DNA from: Flavipsychrobacter sp.
GTDB lineage: Bacteria > Bacteroidota > Bacteroidia > Chitinophagales > Chitinophagaceae
Direction of reading: 5' to 3'
Assembly: GCA_017849575.1 (NCBI GenBank)
Contig: JAFIGV010000011.1
Span: 62,001-126,000 of the forward strand
DNA length: 64,000 nucleotides
Numbering within the stretch: position 1 is the stretch's first letter; the number at the start of each line of letters is the position of its first letter. This document shows positions 33,014 to 41,282 of the stretch, piece after piece. The position numbers and the translations under genes were made by a program. The notes under the pieces are model-generated. The model saw only the letters and a list, made by a program, of their open reading frames with translations, searched no databases and had not been told where the DNA came from.

Positions 33014-34569
33014 TATTTTACCTCGTGCATTAACTTTCTCACGAACGGAGAAATAACAATAATCAACACTCCGGCAATGAGTGCGTAGATAGCAAACTGA
33101 TGATATCCTGCGCTGTAAACTTCAAGCTTTTGGGCAGGGGTCGCATTTTTATCCGGCGAAATTTCTGCCCCGAACAGCCCCGCCACATATTGCCCGTAGG
33201 CACTGGCCAAAAACCACATGCCCATCATAAAGCCCTGCAGCTTCGGTGTAGCCAGTTTTGTCATCAATGATAAGCCAATGGGAGATAATGCAAGCTCAGC
33301 GAAAGTGACAACAAAATAAGCCAGGGTAAATACATTCAGTGATGCAACACCATCGGCTCCGGCGGTAAACTTTCCGGTAAAAAACGTGTAGAAGCCAAGT
33401 CCTAAAAGCAGAAATCCGATACCGAACTTGATAATTCCATTCGGCTCCATCTTCTTTCTGTTCAGCCAGAGCCACACCAGCCCCACCAGCGGCGCGAAGA
33501 TGATCACGAAGAGAGAGTTTGCAGAATTGTTCACCATGTTGGGATCAATATGCAAGCCCAAAAGATTGGCTTTAAGGTGCTCTGCTGCATACAGGCTGAG
33601 GGATCCGCCTGCCTGTTCGAAAATCGCCCAAAACACTACGGAGAATATGATAAACACAAAAGCTGCGATTAGCTTTTCATTTTCCTTCCGGCTCAGTTTC
33701 GTCATTTCATAAATGAGGTAAACAATACTGAAGGGACCAATGAAATACATGAAATAATCGGTGTATTGGGTATTGGACACCATGGTGATGATGAGCGGAA
33801 TAGATGCCAGCGCCCCGATATACACCGCATACTCATACCATTTTTTCTGACGAAATTTCTGGTAGTCGATAGGCGCCTTCCCAATAGGTCCAAGTCCTTT
33901 ATGAGTAAACAGAAAAGTAAGCAGGCTGATGGTCATCACCAGTGCCACAAGTCCAAAAGCTACATTCCATCTCAAAGCTTCTGGTATCAGCGACGAAAAA
34001 ATTTCACCCTTGCCCACCCCAATCATCAGAATACCTCCCAAAAATGCTCCGATATTGATGCCGGAATAAAACAATGAAAAACCCGCATCGCGGCGCGCAT
34101 CTCCGGGCTGATAGAGCTGGCCTACCATCGACGAAATATTGGGCTTAAAAAAACCGGTTCCGATAATAAGAAAGGCAATACCCGTGAAAAAGAAAGCTTT
34201 GGGATCTACCATCAGAATAACACTGCCGGCGATCATAAGTAGCCCTCCCCAAAACAATGATTTTCTAAACCCGAGAATTTTATCGGCAAATAATCCGCCG
34301 ATGAAGGTAAAGGCATACACCCAGGCTTGTGTGGCTCCATATTGAAGATTGGCAGTGTCTTTAGCCATACCCAATTGATAAACCATGAAGAAAGTGAGCA
34401 TGCCCCGCATTCCGTAAAAACAGAAACGCTCCCACATTTCGGAGAAAAACAAGGCCCAGATTTGCTTTGGGTATTTTCCCTGGAAATTCTGGATTTGATC
34501 CAGTGCAGGATCGTTGGTGCTACTGATCAGCTCCGTACCTTCATTATTGCCTACTGCAGATGGTTGCAT
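33013..34569 (-). CDS. Proton-dependent oligopeptide transporter (POT/PTR2 family)
   Basis: The 518-residue protein is an MFS-type di/tripeptide-proton symporter with about 14 membrane helices. Family motifs include FFSEMWERFCFYGMRGMLTF (the ExxERFxYY-type motif of helix 1), GLFADKILGFRKSLFWGG, GTGFFKPNISSMVGQLY and FYSGINIGAFLG. It imports small peptides across the inner membrane. It is the first gene of an operon with ispD, an association without obvious metabolic logic. A second POT gene starts beyond the right end of the window. Confidence 0.95.
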   Translation of the reverse strand: MQPSAVGNNEGTELISSTNDPALDQIQNFQGKYPKQIWALFFSEMWERFCFYGMRGMLTFFMVYQLGMAKDTANLQYGATQAWVYAFTFIGGLFADKILGFRKSLFWGGLLMIAGSVILMVDPKAFFFTGIAFLIIGTGFFKPNISSMVGQLYQPGDARRDAGFSLFYSGINIGAFLGGILMIGVGKGEIFSSLIPEALRWNVAFGLVALVMTISLLTFLFTHKGLGPIGKAPIDYQKFRQKKWYEYAVYIGALASIPLIITMVSNTQYTDYFMYFIGPFSIVYLIYEMTKLSRKENEKLIAAFVFIIFSVVFWAIFEQAGGSLSLYAAEHLKANLLGLHIDPNMVNNSANSLFVIIFAPLVGLVWLWLNRKKMEPNGIIKFGIGFLLLGLGFYTFFTGKFTAGADGVASLNVFTLAYFVVTFAELALSPIGLSLMTKLATPKLQGFMMGMWFLASAYGQYVAGLFGAEISPDKNATPAQKLEVYSAGYHQFAIYALIAGVLIIVISPFVRKLMHEVK

Positions 34570-34647
34570 GCGCCGGTTTTTTTGAAGGGTACAAGATATT
34601 TACTTTTTCGGAACCAAATTTGCCCGTTGCAGGACAGCGTTTGCAAA

Positions 34648-34965
34648 ATGACTCGCATTTACATCAAAGAGAATTCTATGCTGGCAAAAATGGCCGCAGG
34701 CTATCGCAAATCCGGAAGGATGGCCATGGTGTTGGGTAAAACCATCCATCTTTATGGCGTTAGTCGCAAGCAGTTTCTGGCAGAGAAAAATTGGGTTCAG
34801 CACGAACTAAAACATATTGAACAGTTTGAGCGATTGGGATACCTGAGATTTTTGGCCCGGTACGCCTGGCTTTCATACAAATACGGCTACTACAATCACC
34901 CCATGGAGCAAGAGGCGAGACGTGCAGAAAAAGAACCCCTCGGAACGCAGAAATATTATTGGTAA
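34648..34965 (+). CDS. Small HExxH protein (minigluzincin-like)
   Basis: From ATG 34648 the gene encodes 105 residues. Residues 52-56 are HELKH, an HExxH zinc-protease motif preceded by WVQ, and a downstream acidic residue in NHPMEQEARRAE (Glu87 or Glu89) could be the third ligand. This spacing and the FERLGYLRFLARY segment match tiny gluzincin-fold proteins found widely in bacteria without a signal peptide. Whether it is proteolytic is unproven. The open frame continues upstream into the divergent POT gene, but those residues are not protein-like. A very small leader precedes the ATG. Confidence 0.7.
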   Translation: MTRIYIKENSMLAKMAAGYRKSGRMAMVLGKTIHLYGVSRKQFLAEKNWVQHELKHIEQFERLGYLRFLARYAWLSYKYGYYNHPMEQEARRAEKEPLGTQKYYW

Positions 34966-35007
34966 AAAATCCAAAAGACCTCATTTCATTTTGTGGCTGC
35001 ACCCTAT

Positions 35008-35015
35008 TATCTTTG
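35008..35015 (+). promoter_or_regulatory. Promoter -7 box of the 2TM gene
   Basis: TATCTTTG matches TAnnTTTG, 20 nt before ATG 35036. A TTTG 14 nt upstream (34990-34993) is closer than the usual spacing. Confidence 0.5.
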
Positions 35016-35035
35016 CGCAAAATCAAAAAGTTACG

Positions 35036-35287
35036 ATGCCTCGTAAAGTTGTTCCTACTGCCGGCCAAAAGCGCACGTTCTTCATTCATTTTGTTGTATT
35101 TGCCATTGCTACGGTGATTATGGTGATGATTCACAAAAAACAAGGCGAACATCATTGGGCTTATCCCTGGCATGCATGGATCATTGCTGCATGGGGACTG
35201 TCGCTGATCGGGCATGGCTGCGCTGTATTTACCAGCTACGAAGACAAAGGAATGGAAGAATACCATCGCCAGGAACATAACGGTTAA
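35036..35287 (+). CDS. 2TM domain-containing protein
   Basis: An 83-residue protein with two predicted membrane helices (FFIHFVVFAIATVIMVMIH and WHAWIIAAWGLSLIGHGCAV) joined by a short loop with YPWH, ending in an acidic amphipathic tail (YEDKGMEEYHRQ). It fits the small 2TM family, which often occurs in Bacteroidota next to histidine kinases or fused to LytTR domains. The ATG at 35036 is preferred because of the promoter directly upstream. It lies 75 nt before the hybrid kinase gene on the same strand. Confidence 0.75.
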   Translation: MPRKVVPTAGQKRTFFIHFVVFAIATVIMVMIHKKQGEHHWAYPWHAWIIAAWGLSLIGHGCAVFTSYEDKGMEEYHRQEHNG

Positions 35288-35362
35288 TCCTTGACCGGAA
35301 TAACCGGTGAAACTAAAATAACATGATGACCTCTTGCATGAACGCAGGGGGTTTTTATTTTT

Positions 35363-38014
35363 ATGAAAACGAATATCGCTATCATGGACACGCCACGTCT
35401 TAAACAGTTGCAGCAGGAATTTGACGCTTTAACCGACGATGTAGAAAAAATAGATAAGATGGTGGACATGGCCGTTGAGCTCCGCAATTTTGATGTGGAG
35501 CGTGCAGCCACGCTGGCAGATGAGATCATCGAACAGTCGAAGAAAATAGCCTACAAGCGGGGCGAAGGAAGGGGTTACAACCTGAAAGGGTCTTGCTACT
35601 GGCTGCAGGGCGATTATGAGCTGGGACTGGAGACTCTGCACCGGGCCAGCGCGCTTGCCAAAAAAGCCCACGACCGGAGTCTCGAAGCCCGTATCCTCGC
35701 CAACTTCGGAAATATATACCGCGACCTGGGCGACCTGAGCAATGCCTTAAGTTATTACGAAAGCGCTCTTGCCATCAACGAAGAACTTGGCGATGAATTC
35801 TTACAGTCTGTAAACCTCACCAGCATCTCAAATCTGCTGTACGATCTTAATGATTACGACAGTGCGCTGGAATATGCGCTGCGCTGCCTGCCAATCTTCG
35901 AAAAGGCTCATGACTCAAGCCGGCTTATTTCTATCTACAATACGCTTGGAAACATCTACTTTAAGCAGGAGCAGTTTCGTGAGGCCCTCCGTTACTTCGA
36001 AGAGAATCGCCGGCAATCGGAGCCCGAAACCGCGGCATGCATCATGGCTGAAAGCGGCATGGGTAAGGTGTACTACAAGATGCACGACTTTCCCAATGCA
36101 GATCGTTATCTGAGGGAGGCGCTCGACAAGGCGCAAAAAATGGGCAATGTAGAAGTGCAGATCATTTGCCATTTCTACCTGGGTCGTATGCTCATGGATG
36201 AAAGCGATCAGCGTCAGGCTTTGCACTACCTGGAATCTGCTTTGATACTGGCCGACGAATACTCCAGACGACATGATGTAATGAGCGTACATGAGTTGCT
36301 TTCGGCCTTATACGATCAGATGGGAAATATCCCTAAGGCTTTCCACCACCTTAAAGCTTATGAAAAACTGAAAGAAGAAATTTTCAAACAAACCACGTTC
36401 AATAAACTGCGCAATTTGCAGATAAGGCAACAAATAGAGCTGGCACGAAAAGAGAAAGAAGTTGCCGAAAAAACAGCGCAGCTAAAACAACAGTTCATGG
36501 CCAATATGAGCCATGAAATCCGCACACCGATGAATGCCATTGTGGGCATGACCCGGCTGCTGCTGGGTAAAGAACCCCGCGAAGATCAGATGCGCTATCT
36601 GCGCGCCATTCAGCAGTCTGCAGACAACCTGCTGGTCATCATAAACGACATCCTTGATCTTTCTAAGATCGAAGCCGGCAAAATTGTGATCGAACAAACA
36701 GATTTTTCGCTGCGCGAAGTGGTGCAAAGTGTGCGCGATATGCTGATGCTGAAAGCAGAAGAAAAACAAATAGGACTGAAGATTGACATGGATGAATCCA
36801 TCCCTCAAAGATTGGTGGGCGACCCTACACGTATCAATCAGATATTGATCAACCTGGCGGGAAACGCCGTGAAATTTACCGACAAAGGTTTCGTTGAAGT
36901 AAAAACCACGATCATTAAGCAGGAAGAAAAACGGTATTGGCTTCAGTTCGACATCATCGACACCGGCATTGGCATAGCCCCCGACTACGTGGATAAGATA
37001 TTCGAAAGCTTCACACAGGCAGGCACTGATGTAGCCCGAAAATTTGGCGGTACGGGTTTGGGGCTGACCATCTCCAAACAACTTGCTACCTTGATGCATG
37101 GAGACATCAGCGTTCGTAGCGAACTGGGCAAAGGCACAACTTTTACGGTGGTCATACCCATGGACGAATCGGAAATACAGACCGCAAGAGGTAACCACAA
37201 AGTAGTGGATGAGGATACGATGAAGAAACTGAACAAGGTGAAACTATTGCTGGTAGAAGACAATGAGTTTAACCGAATGGTGGCTGAAGACACGCTGAAG
37301 GAGTTGATACCGGACATTATCATAGACATTGCTGTAAATGGCAAAGAGGCGGTAGCCAGAGTGCAGGACAATAACTACGACGTAGTGCTGATGGATATCC
37401 AGATGCCGGTCATGGATGGCGTAGCTGCCACACGGGCGATCCGGGAGCTCAACGCACCTGCGAAAGAAACGCGCATTATCGCCATGACTGCCAATGTGCT
37501 GCAGGAGGACGTGCAGCAATACTTCAAAGCAGGCATGAATGCGTATGTTTCCAAACCCTTCCATACGGATGAGCTGCTGTTGAAAATGGCAAATGTGCTG
37601 GAAGGCAAATCTCTGCATACTGCCAAACCTCTGCAGGCCGCTGCGGAGCCGGCGCCGCAGGCACCCGCCCTTCCGGATATCGTTACCGACATGCAGTTTT
37701 TACGTCAGTTTACAGGCGGCAATAAAGAGAAAATGAACAAATACATTGGGATGTTTCTCGAAAACGGTCCCCGTTTGCTCAAACAAATAGACGATGCCTT
37801 TGCGATAAAAGATTTCAACAACGTGAAGATTGCCGCACACTCGCTCAAACCACAGCTTTCGTACATGGGCGTAAAGGAAGAGATCAGTCATATTTTTCTG
37901 ATTGAGCAAACCGCCAGTGAGGCGGGCCATTCAGACCGGTTACCTCCGCTTATTGCCAATCTCAATCGCGTATGCTCCAAAGCATTTGATGAACTGAATC
38001 AGTTTAAGGGCTGA
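35363..38014 (+). CDS. Hybrid TPR sensor histidine kinase with receiver and HPt domains
   Basis: The 883-residue protein has no signal peptide. Residues ~40-345 are tetratricopeptide repeats, then a coiled coil (~345-375). HisKA has His384 in MANMSHEIRTPMNAIVG; the HATPase carries NQILINLAGNAVKFTD, DTGIGI and FGGTGLGLTIS. The receiver domain (about 625-745) has LLLVEDNEFNRM and phospho-acceptor Asp678 in VLMDIQMPVMDG. The C-terminal HPt domain has His826 in IAAHSLKPQLSYMG. This is a complete cytoplasmic phosphorelay. ATG 35384 is an alternative start. The next gene, a membrane-anchored receiver, is a plausible target. Confidence 0.95.
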   Translation: MKTNIAIMDTPRLKQLQQEFDALTDDVEKIDKMVDMAVELRNFDVERAATLADEIIEQSKKIAYKRGEGRGYNLKGSCYWLQGDYELGLETLHRASALAKKAHDRSLEARILANFGNIYRDLGDLSNALSYYESALAINEELGDEFLQSVNLTSISNLLYDLNDYDSALEYALRCLPIFEKAHDSSRLISIYNTLGNIYFKQEQFREALRYFEENRRQSEPETAACIMAESGMGKVYYKMHDFPNADRYLREALDKAQKMGNVEVQIICHFYLGRMLMDESDQRQALHYLESALILADEYSRRHDVMSVHELLSALYDQMGNIPKAFHHLKAYEKLKEEIFKQTTFNKLRNLQIRQQIELARKEKEVAEKTAQLKQQFMANMSHEIRTPMNAIVGMTRLLLGKEPREDQMRYLRAIQQSADNLLVIINDILDLSKIEAGKIVIEQTDFSLREVVQSVRDMLMLKAEEKQIGLKIDMDESIPQRLVGDPTRINQILINLAGNAVKFTDKGFVEVKTTIIKQEEKRYWLQFDIIDTGIGIAPDYVDKIFESFTQAGTDVARKFGGTGLGLTISKQLATLMHGDISVRSELGKGTTFTVVIPMDESEIQTARGNHKVVDEDTMKKLNKVKLLLVEDNEFNRMVAEDTLKELIPDIIIDIAVNGKEAVARVQDNNYDVVLMDIQMPVMDGVAATRAIRELNAPAKETRIIAMTANVLQEDVQQYFKAGMNAYVSKPFHTDELLLKMANVLEGKSLHTAKPLQAAAEPAPQAPALPDIVTDMQFLRQFTGGNKEKMNKYIGMFLENGPRLLKQIDDAFAIKDFNNVKIAAHSLKPQLSYMGVKEEISHIFLIEQTASEAGHSDRLPPLIANLNRVCSKAFDELNQFKG

Positions 38015-38149
38015 TGCAGAGCAGCATATTCCGAAATGGCGTATTGCAACTTTGTAGCCGTTTTTCCGGGTGTGATGAACATCATCCATAAACCATTTTA
38101 GTTTCTGATATTTTTTTCTATTTTTCTACGAAATTGAACTTCACAAATC

Positions 38150-38671
38150 ATGGCAGACAAGCGCTATATATTTCTGGTCGATGACGAACCGATACAGAAT
38201 GAAATGCTGAAAGATTACCTGAACGAACGTTTTATCTACGAAATAAAAACTTTCGATAATGGTGAAGAAATGTTGAAAAGTATGGATCTCAAACCCGAGA
38301 TCATGGTGCTCGACTACCACCTCAGCGCCCACAAACCCGACGCAAAAAACGGCGTTGAAATCCTGAAACTGGTAAAGGAGAGACACCCGGAGGTACAGGT
38401 CATCATGCTGTCGGGGCAGGATAAGATAGATGTAGCCATTGATAGTATGAAGTATGGCGCCTACGACTATGTTGTAAAAGGTGAAACCGCTTTTTCGCGA
38501 ACCGAAAACATCATCAATAATATCAGCGAGCTGCACAAAGTAAAAACGATCAACAAAGCCTATCGCAATACGATAGCACTACTGGGCGGAGCCATCATTT
38601 TGATCATCGCCATCACACTTTGGCTCTACTTTTTCACGGATGCATTCAGTCATGCGTATGTGAATCCATAA
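38150..38671 (+). CDS. Receiver-domain protein with C-terminal membrane anchor
   Basis: A 173-residue protein. Residues 4-125 are a receiver domain with acidic pair Asp11/Asp12, phospho-acceptor Asp55 in IMVLDYHLS, the Ser in LSGQD and Lys in YVVKGE. Instead of an output domain, it has a linker helix and a strongly hydrophobic segment (about residues 142-166, TIALLGGAIILIIAITLWLY) with a short polar tail. A response regulator tethered to the membrane with no DNA-binding part is unusual. It could act as a phosphate sink or a signalling partner for the hybrid kinase gene 136 nt upstream. Confidence 0.9.
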   Translation: MADKRYIFLVDDEPIQNEMLKDYLNERFIYEIKTFDNGEEMLKSMDLKPEIMVLDYHLSAHKPDAKNGVEILKLVKERHPEVQVIMLSGQDKIDVAIDSMKYGAYDYVVKGETAFSRTENIINNISELHKVKTINKAYRNTIALLGGAIILIIAITLWLYFFTDAFSHAYVNP

Positions 38672-38710
38672 ATCTTTCTCAACTTACATAGAGTATAGGC
38701 AGCACTTCTT

Positions 38711-38718
38711 TAGATTTG
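38711..38718 (+). promoter_or_regulatory. Promoter -7 box of the aminotransferase gene
   Basis: TAGATTTG matches TAnnTTTG, 34 nt before ATG 38753. Confidence 0.5.
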
Positions 38719-38752
38719 CTGCTTATTTATTTCTGTATCTCAAAACAGCAAG

Positions 38753-39943
38753 ATGATTTTAGCCAGCCGACTTGATAGAATTCAGGAACCGCAAACCATA
38801 AAAATGGCCAAACTCGGCCGGGAACTGAGAGCGGGTGGTGCCAATATTATAGACCTCAGCCTGGGTGAGCCAGACTTTATTACCCCTGCACATATCTGCC
38901 AGGCAGCTACGCAAGCCATGGAACAGGGCTTTACCAAATACACCCCTGTAGTGGGCATTCCCGAACTACGGACGGCGATTTGTGAAAAACTGAAACGAGA
39001 TAATAACCTTGACTATACACCGGAGCAGATTATTGTTTCCACGGGCGCAAAACAATCTTTGGCCAACGCGGTCTTATGCCTCATCAATCCCGGCGACGAA
39101 GTAATCATACCTACACCATATTGGGTTACTTACAGCGCACTGGTTGCTTTGGCCGAGGGTACGGTAAAGTACATTCCCTGCACTATAGACGCTGATTTCA
39201 AGCTTACGCCCGGTCAGCTCGAGGCCGCTATTACTCCTGCTACCCGCTTATTTATTTTTTCCTCCCCCTGCAACCCTACCGGCAGCGTTTATAGTCGCGA
39301 AGAACTGGAAGCCCTGGCAGACGTCTTTTTGCGGCATCCCCATGTGGCCATCATCAGCGATGAGATATATGAGTACATCAACTACTCAGGCGCACACCAA
39401 AGTATCGCTCAGTTCCAAGGATTAAAGGACCGTGTGATTATTGTCAATGGCATGTCTAAAGGATTTGCCATGACCGGCTGGCGACTGGGATACCTTGCAG
39501 GGCCGGTAGATCTGGTGCAGGCTTGTGAAAAGTTTCAGGGTCAGTTCACTTCCGGTGCCAACTCCATTACACAACGTGCCGCCATTACGGCGCTCCGCAG
39601 CTCGCTGGAGCCCACACAGACCATGACAAAAGCCTTTCGCGAAAGAAGAGATTATGTAATAGACGCTCTTGCCAAAATGCCTGGCATAAAGATCAACAAG
39701 CCCGAAGGTGCTTTTTATGCGTTTCCGAACGTTTCGAGCTTTTTCGGAAAAACTGATGGCAGCACAGTCATAAAAAACGATGAGGACTTGTCTATGTACC
39801 TTCTTCACAAAGCCCATGTGAGCACTGTCAATGGTGCCGCTTTTGGCAATGATCAGTGTATCCGCATTTCATTCGCCACTTCAATGGAAAACCTCCGTGA
39901 GGCGATGGACAGAATGGCCAAAGCGCTTGCTGCGCTTCACTAA
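38753..39943 (+). CDS. aspC: Class I/II pyridoxal-phosphate aminotransferase (aspartate-type)
   Basis: A 396-residue fold-type I aminotransferase. It shows LSLGEPDFITPAHI, STGAKQSLANAVLCL, PTPYWVTYSALV, SSPCNPTGSVYS, ISDEIYEYINYS, and the PLP-lysine motif NGMSKGFAMTGWRLGY; the C-terminus has IRISFATSMENLREAM with the substrate Arg. This is the I-gamma aspartate aminotransferase type widespread in Bacteroidota. It interconverts aspartate and oxaloacetate with 2-oxoglutarate; substrate range cannot be fixed from sequence. It is monocistronic. Confidence 0.93.
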   Translation: MILASRLDRIQEPQTIKMAKLGRELRAGGANIIDLSLGEPDFITPAHICQAATQAMEQGFTKYTPVVGIPELRTAICEKLKRDNNLDYTPEQIIVSTGAKQSLANAVLCLINPGDEVIIPTPYWVTYSALVALAEGTVKYIPCTIDADFKLTPGQLEAAITPATRLFIFSSPCNPTGSVYSREELEALADVFLRHPHVAIISDEIYEYINYSGAHQSIAQFQGLKDRVIIVNGMSKGFAMTGWRLGYLAGPVDLVQACEKFQGQFTSGANSITQRAAITALRSSLEPTQTMTKAFRERRDYVIDALAKMPGIKINKPEGAFYAFPNVSSFFGKTDGSTVIKNDEDLSMYLLHKAHVSTVNGAAFGNDQCIRISFATSMENLREAMDRMAKALAALH

Positions 39944-40003
39944 TGACCCTTAGCGTTGCCTGTTCTGAAAGTGTATAAGCAACATTCGGCTGAGTGCCGG
40001 CAT

Positions 40004-40360
40004 TTAGTTCCTGTTGTATCTGCTGGCTTCTTCGTTGATCTGTGGTATCATGCGGATGTATATTGTATCAAGATCTTCGGGGTGTTTCTTATACCAGTCG
40101 AGCGCTTGTAAGAAGCCTTCGGGTGTTAGCTTGTAGTGTGTGAAAATAGCCTGATAGTAAGCGGCAAGCGAATCGAGGTTACGCTCCTGATTATGGTGGT
40201 TGCTATCCTTCGGCAATTGCATACTGTAGGCTTCGGCAAGATGGATATCGTACAGAACCTGTTGCATTTTTTCGGGCGTCAGCGGAGGCTGTTCCCGGGT
40301 GCTGCAAGCGTTAAATATTGCTGCTGCAAGCATGCTGAAGAAAAGTGTCTTTCGTTGCAT
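40004..40360 (-). CDS. DUF4296 lipoprotein
   Basis: The product has 118 residues with a lipoprotein signal (AAAIFNACST, Cys19) and the DUF4296 domain: LTPEKMQQVLYDIHLAEAYS, AAYYQAIFTHYKLTPEGFLQ and ALDWYKKHPEDL. The family is restricted largely to Bacteroidota and has no established function. It begins 1 nt after the porD stop, so it is probably translated from the same message. Confidence 0.9.
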   Translation of the reverse strand: MQRKTLFFSMLAAAIFNACSTREQPPLTPEKMQQVLYDIHLAEAYSMQLPKDSNHHNQERNLDSLAAYYQAIFTHYKLTPEGFLQALDWYKKHPEDLDTIYIRMIPQINEEASRYNRN

Positions 40361-40361
40361 A

Positions 40362-41282
40362 TTATCTGATCAATGCCTGGTATTTGGTAGTATTAGGCAC
40401 ATCCATGGCAGAGAGCATATTGACGAATGGTGTGCGTTGCTCGCGCTGTAGCTGACCGACCACTTTGGCTACCTCGTCGCTTTTGGCATTGAAGAAAAAT
40501 TGTATCAAAAGAGAGCTGGGATTCTCGCGGTTTACCTGATTAAGTTTGGGTATGCTACCGAGCATCATCTGCCGCGCCTCTTCCGGTTTGGCATACATAT
40601 TATCGAGGCCCTGCCGGTGCCACGAATAAAGTGTTTTTCTTACTTCAGAAAAGCGCGGACTTTGTATCTGATCGACCAGCCAATATCTGTTTTTGTTGCC
40701 TTCTACCGCCTTCCATCCCGACACGCCCTTATCTTCGGGTGCATTGTTGACTACATTCTGAGCACGTTTATAAAAAGCAGAGCCGCCGTTCAGAGCGTAG
40801 CTGTCATAGTCCAAACCCAGCACCATATAGGCGTAGTAGGCGAGAATGGCTGTGAGGTTTGAGGCCAGCGGATCGTTACCCACTACGCGGTTGTCATCAA
40901 ACTGAAAGGGAGTAAACTGTGAATAACGAAATACCACATCACGATCTACATAATTAATCAGCGGGCTGGTGTAGCTGGAATTAAATACAGGCCTCGAAGA
41001 CTGAATCGTAAGCGTCGCATTGTAGATGTCATCGTCTGCCGACTTGCTCGTAAGATTCAGCATCAGGTTGACTTCTATCCGCTCATTTATTCCATAGTCA
41101 TCGGTCGTCCACTTCCGGGTATTCATAAAGTCGGAAATAGACTTTTCCATTGTTTTAAAAACCTGCTTATCTACATTGAGTATGGCAGCACTCAGCACTT
41201 TTACCTTGCAGTTAAGCTCCTGAGCTCCCGCAAGGCCATAACACATAAGCGCCAACATACAACTAAACAACTTCTTCAACAT
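40362..41282 (-). CDS. porD: Type IX secretion system protein PorD (DUF4835)
   Basis: A 306-residue periplasmic protein with signal peptide ending GLAGAQELNCKV. The features of DUF4835/PorD are visible: KVLSAAILNVDKQVFKTMEK, NRVVGNDPLASNLTAILAYY, YMVLGLDYDSYALNGG and VSGWKAVEG. Family work links PorD to the type IX secretion system, which exports proteins across the outer membrane in this phylum. The gene starts 20 nt inside the end of coaBC, so the two are coupled. Confidence 0.93.
   Translation of the reverse strand: MLKKLFSCMLALMCYGLAGAQELNCKVKVLSAAILNVDKQVFKTMEKSISDFMNTRKWTTDDYGINERIEVNLMLNLTSKSADDDIYNATLTIQSSRPVFNSSYTSPLINYVDRDVVFRYSQFTPFQFDDNRVVGNDPLASNLTAILAYYAYMVLGLDYDSYALNGGSAFYKRAQNVVNNAPEDKGVSGWKAVEGNKNRYWLVDQIQSPRFSEVRKTLYSWHRQGLDNMYAKPEEARQMMLGSIPKLNQVNRENPSSLLIQFFFNAKSDEVAKVVGQLQREQRTPFVNMLSAMDVPNTTKYQALIR

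Noticed and set aside
36482-37198. 238-codon open frame antisense to the hybrid kinase
   Set aside because: It lies entirely opposite the HisKA/HATPase region and reflects codon bias only.
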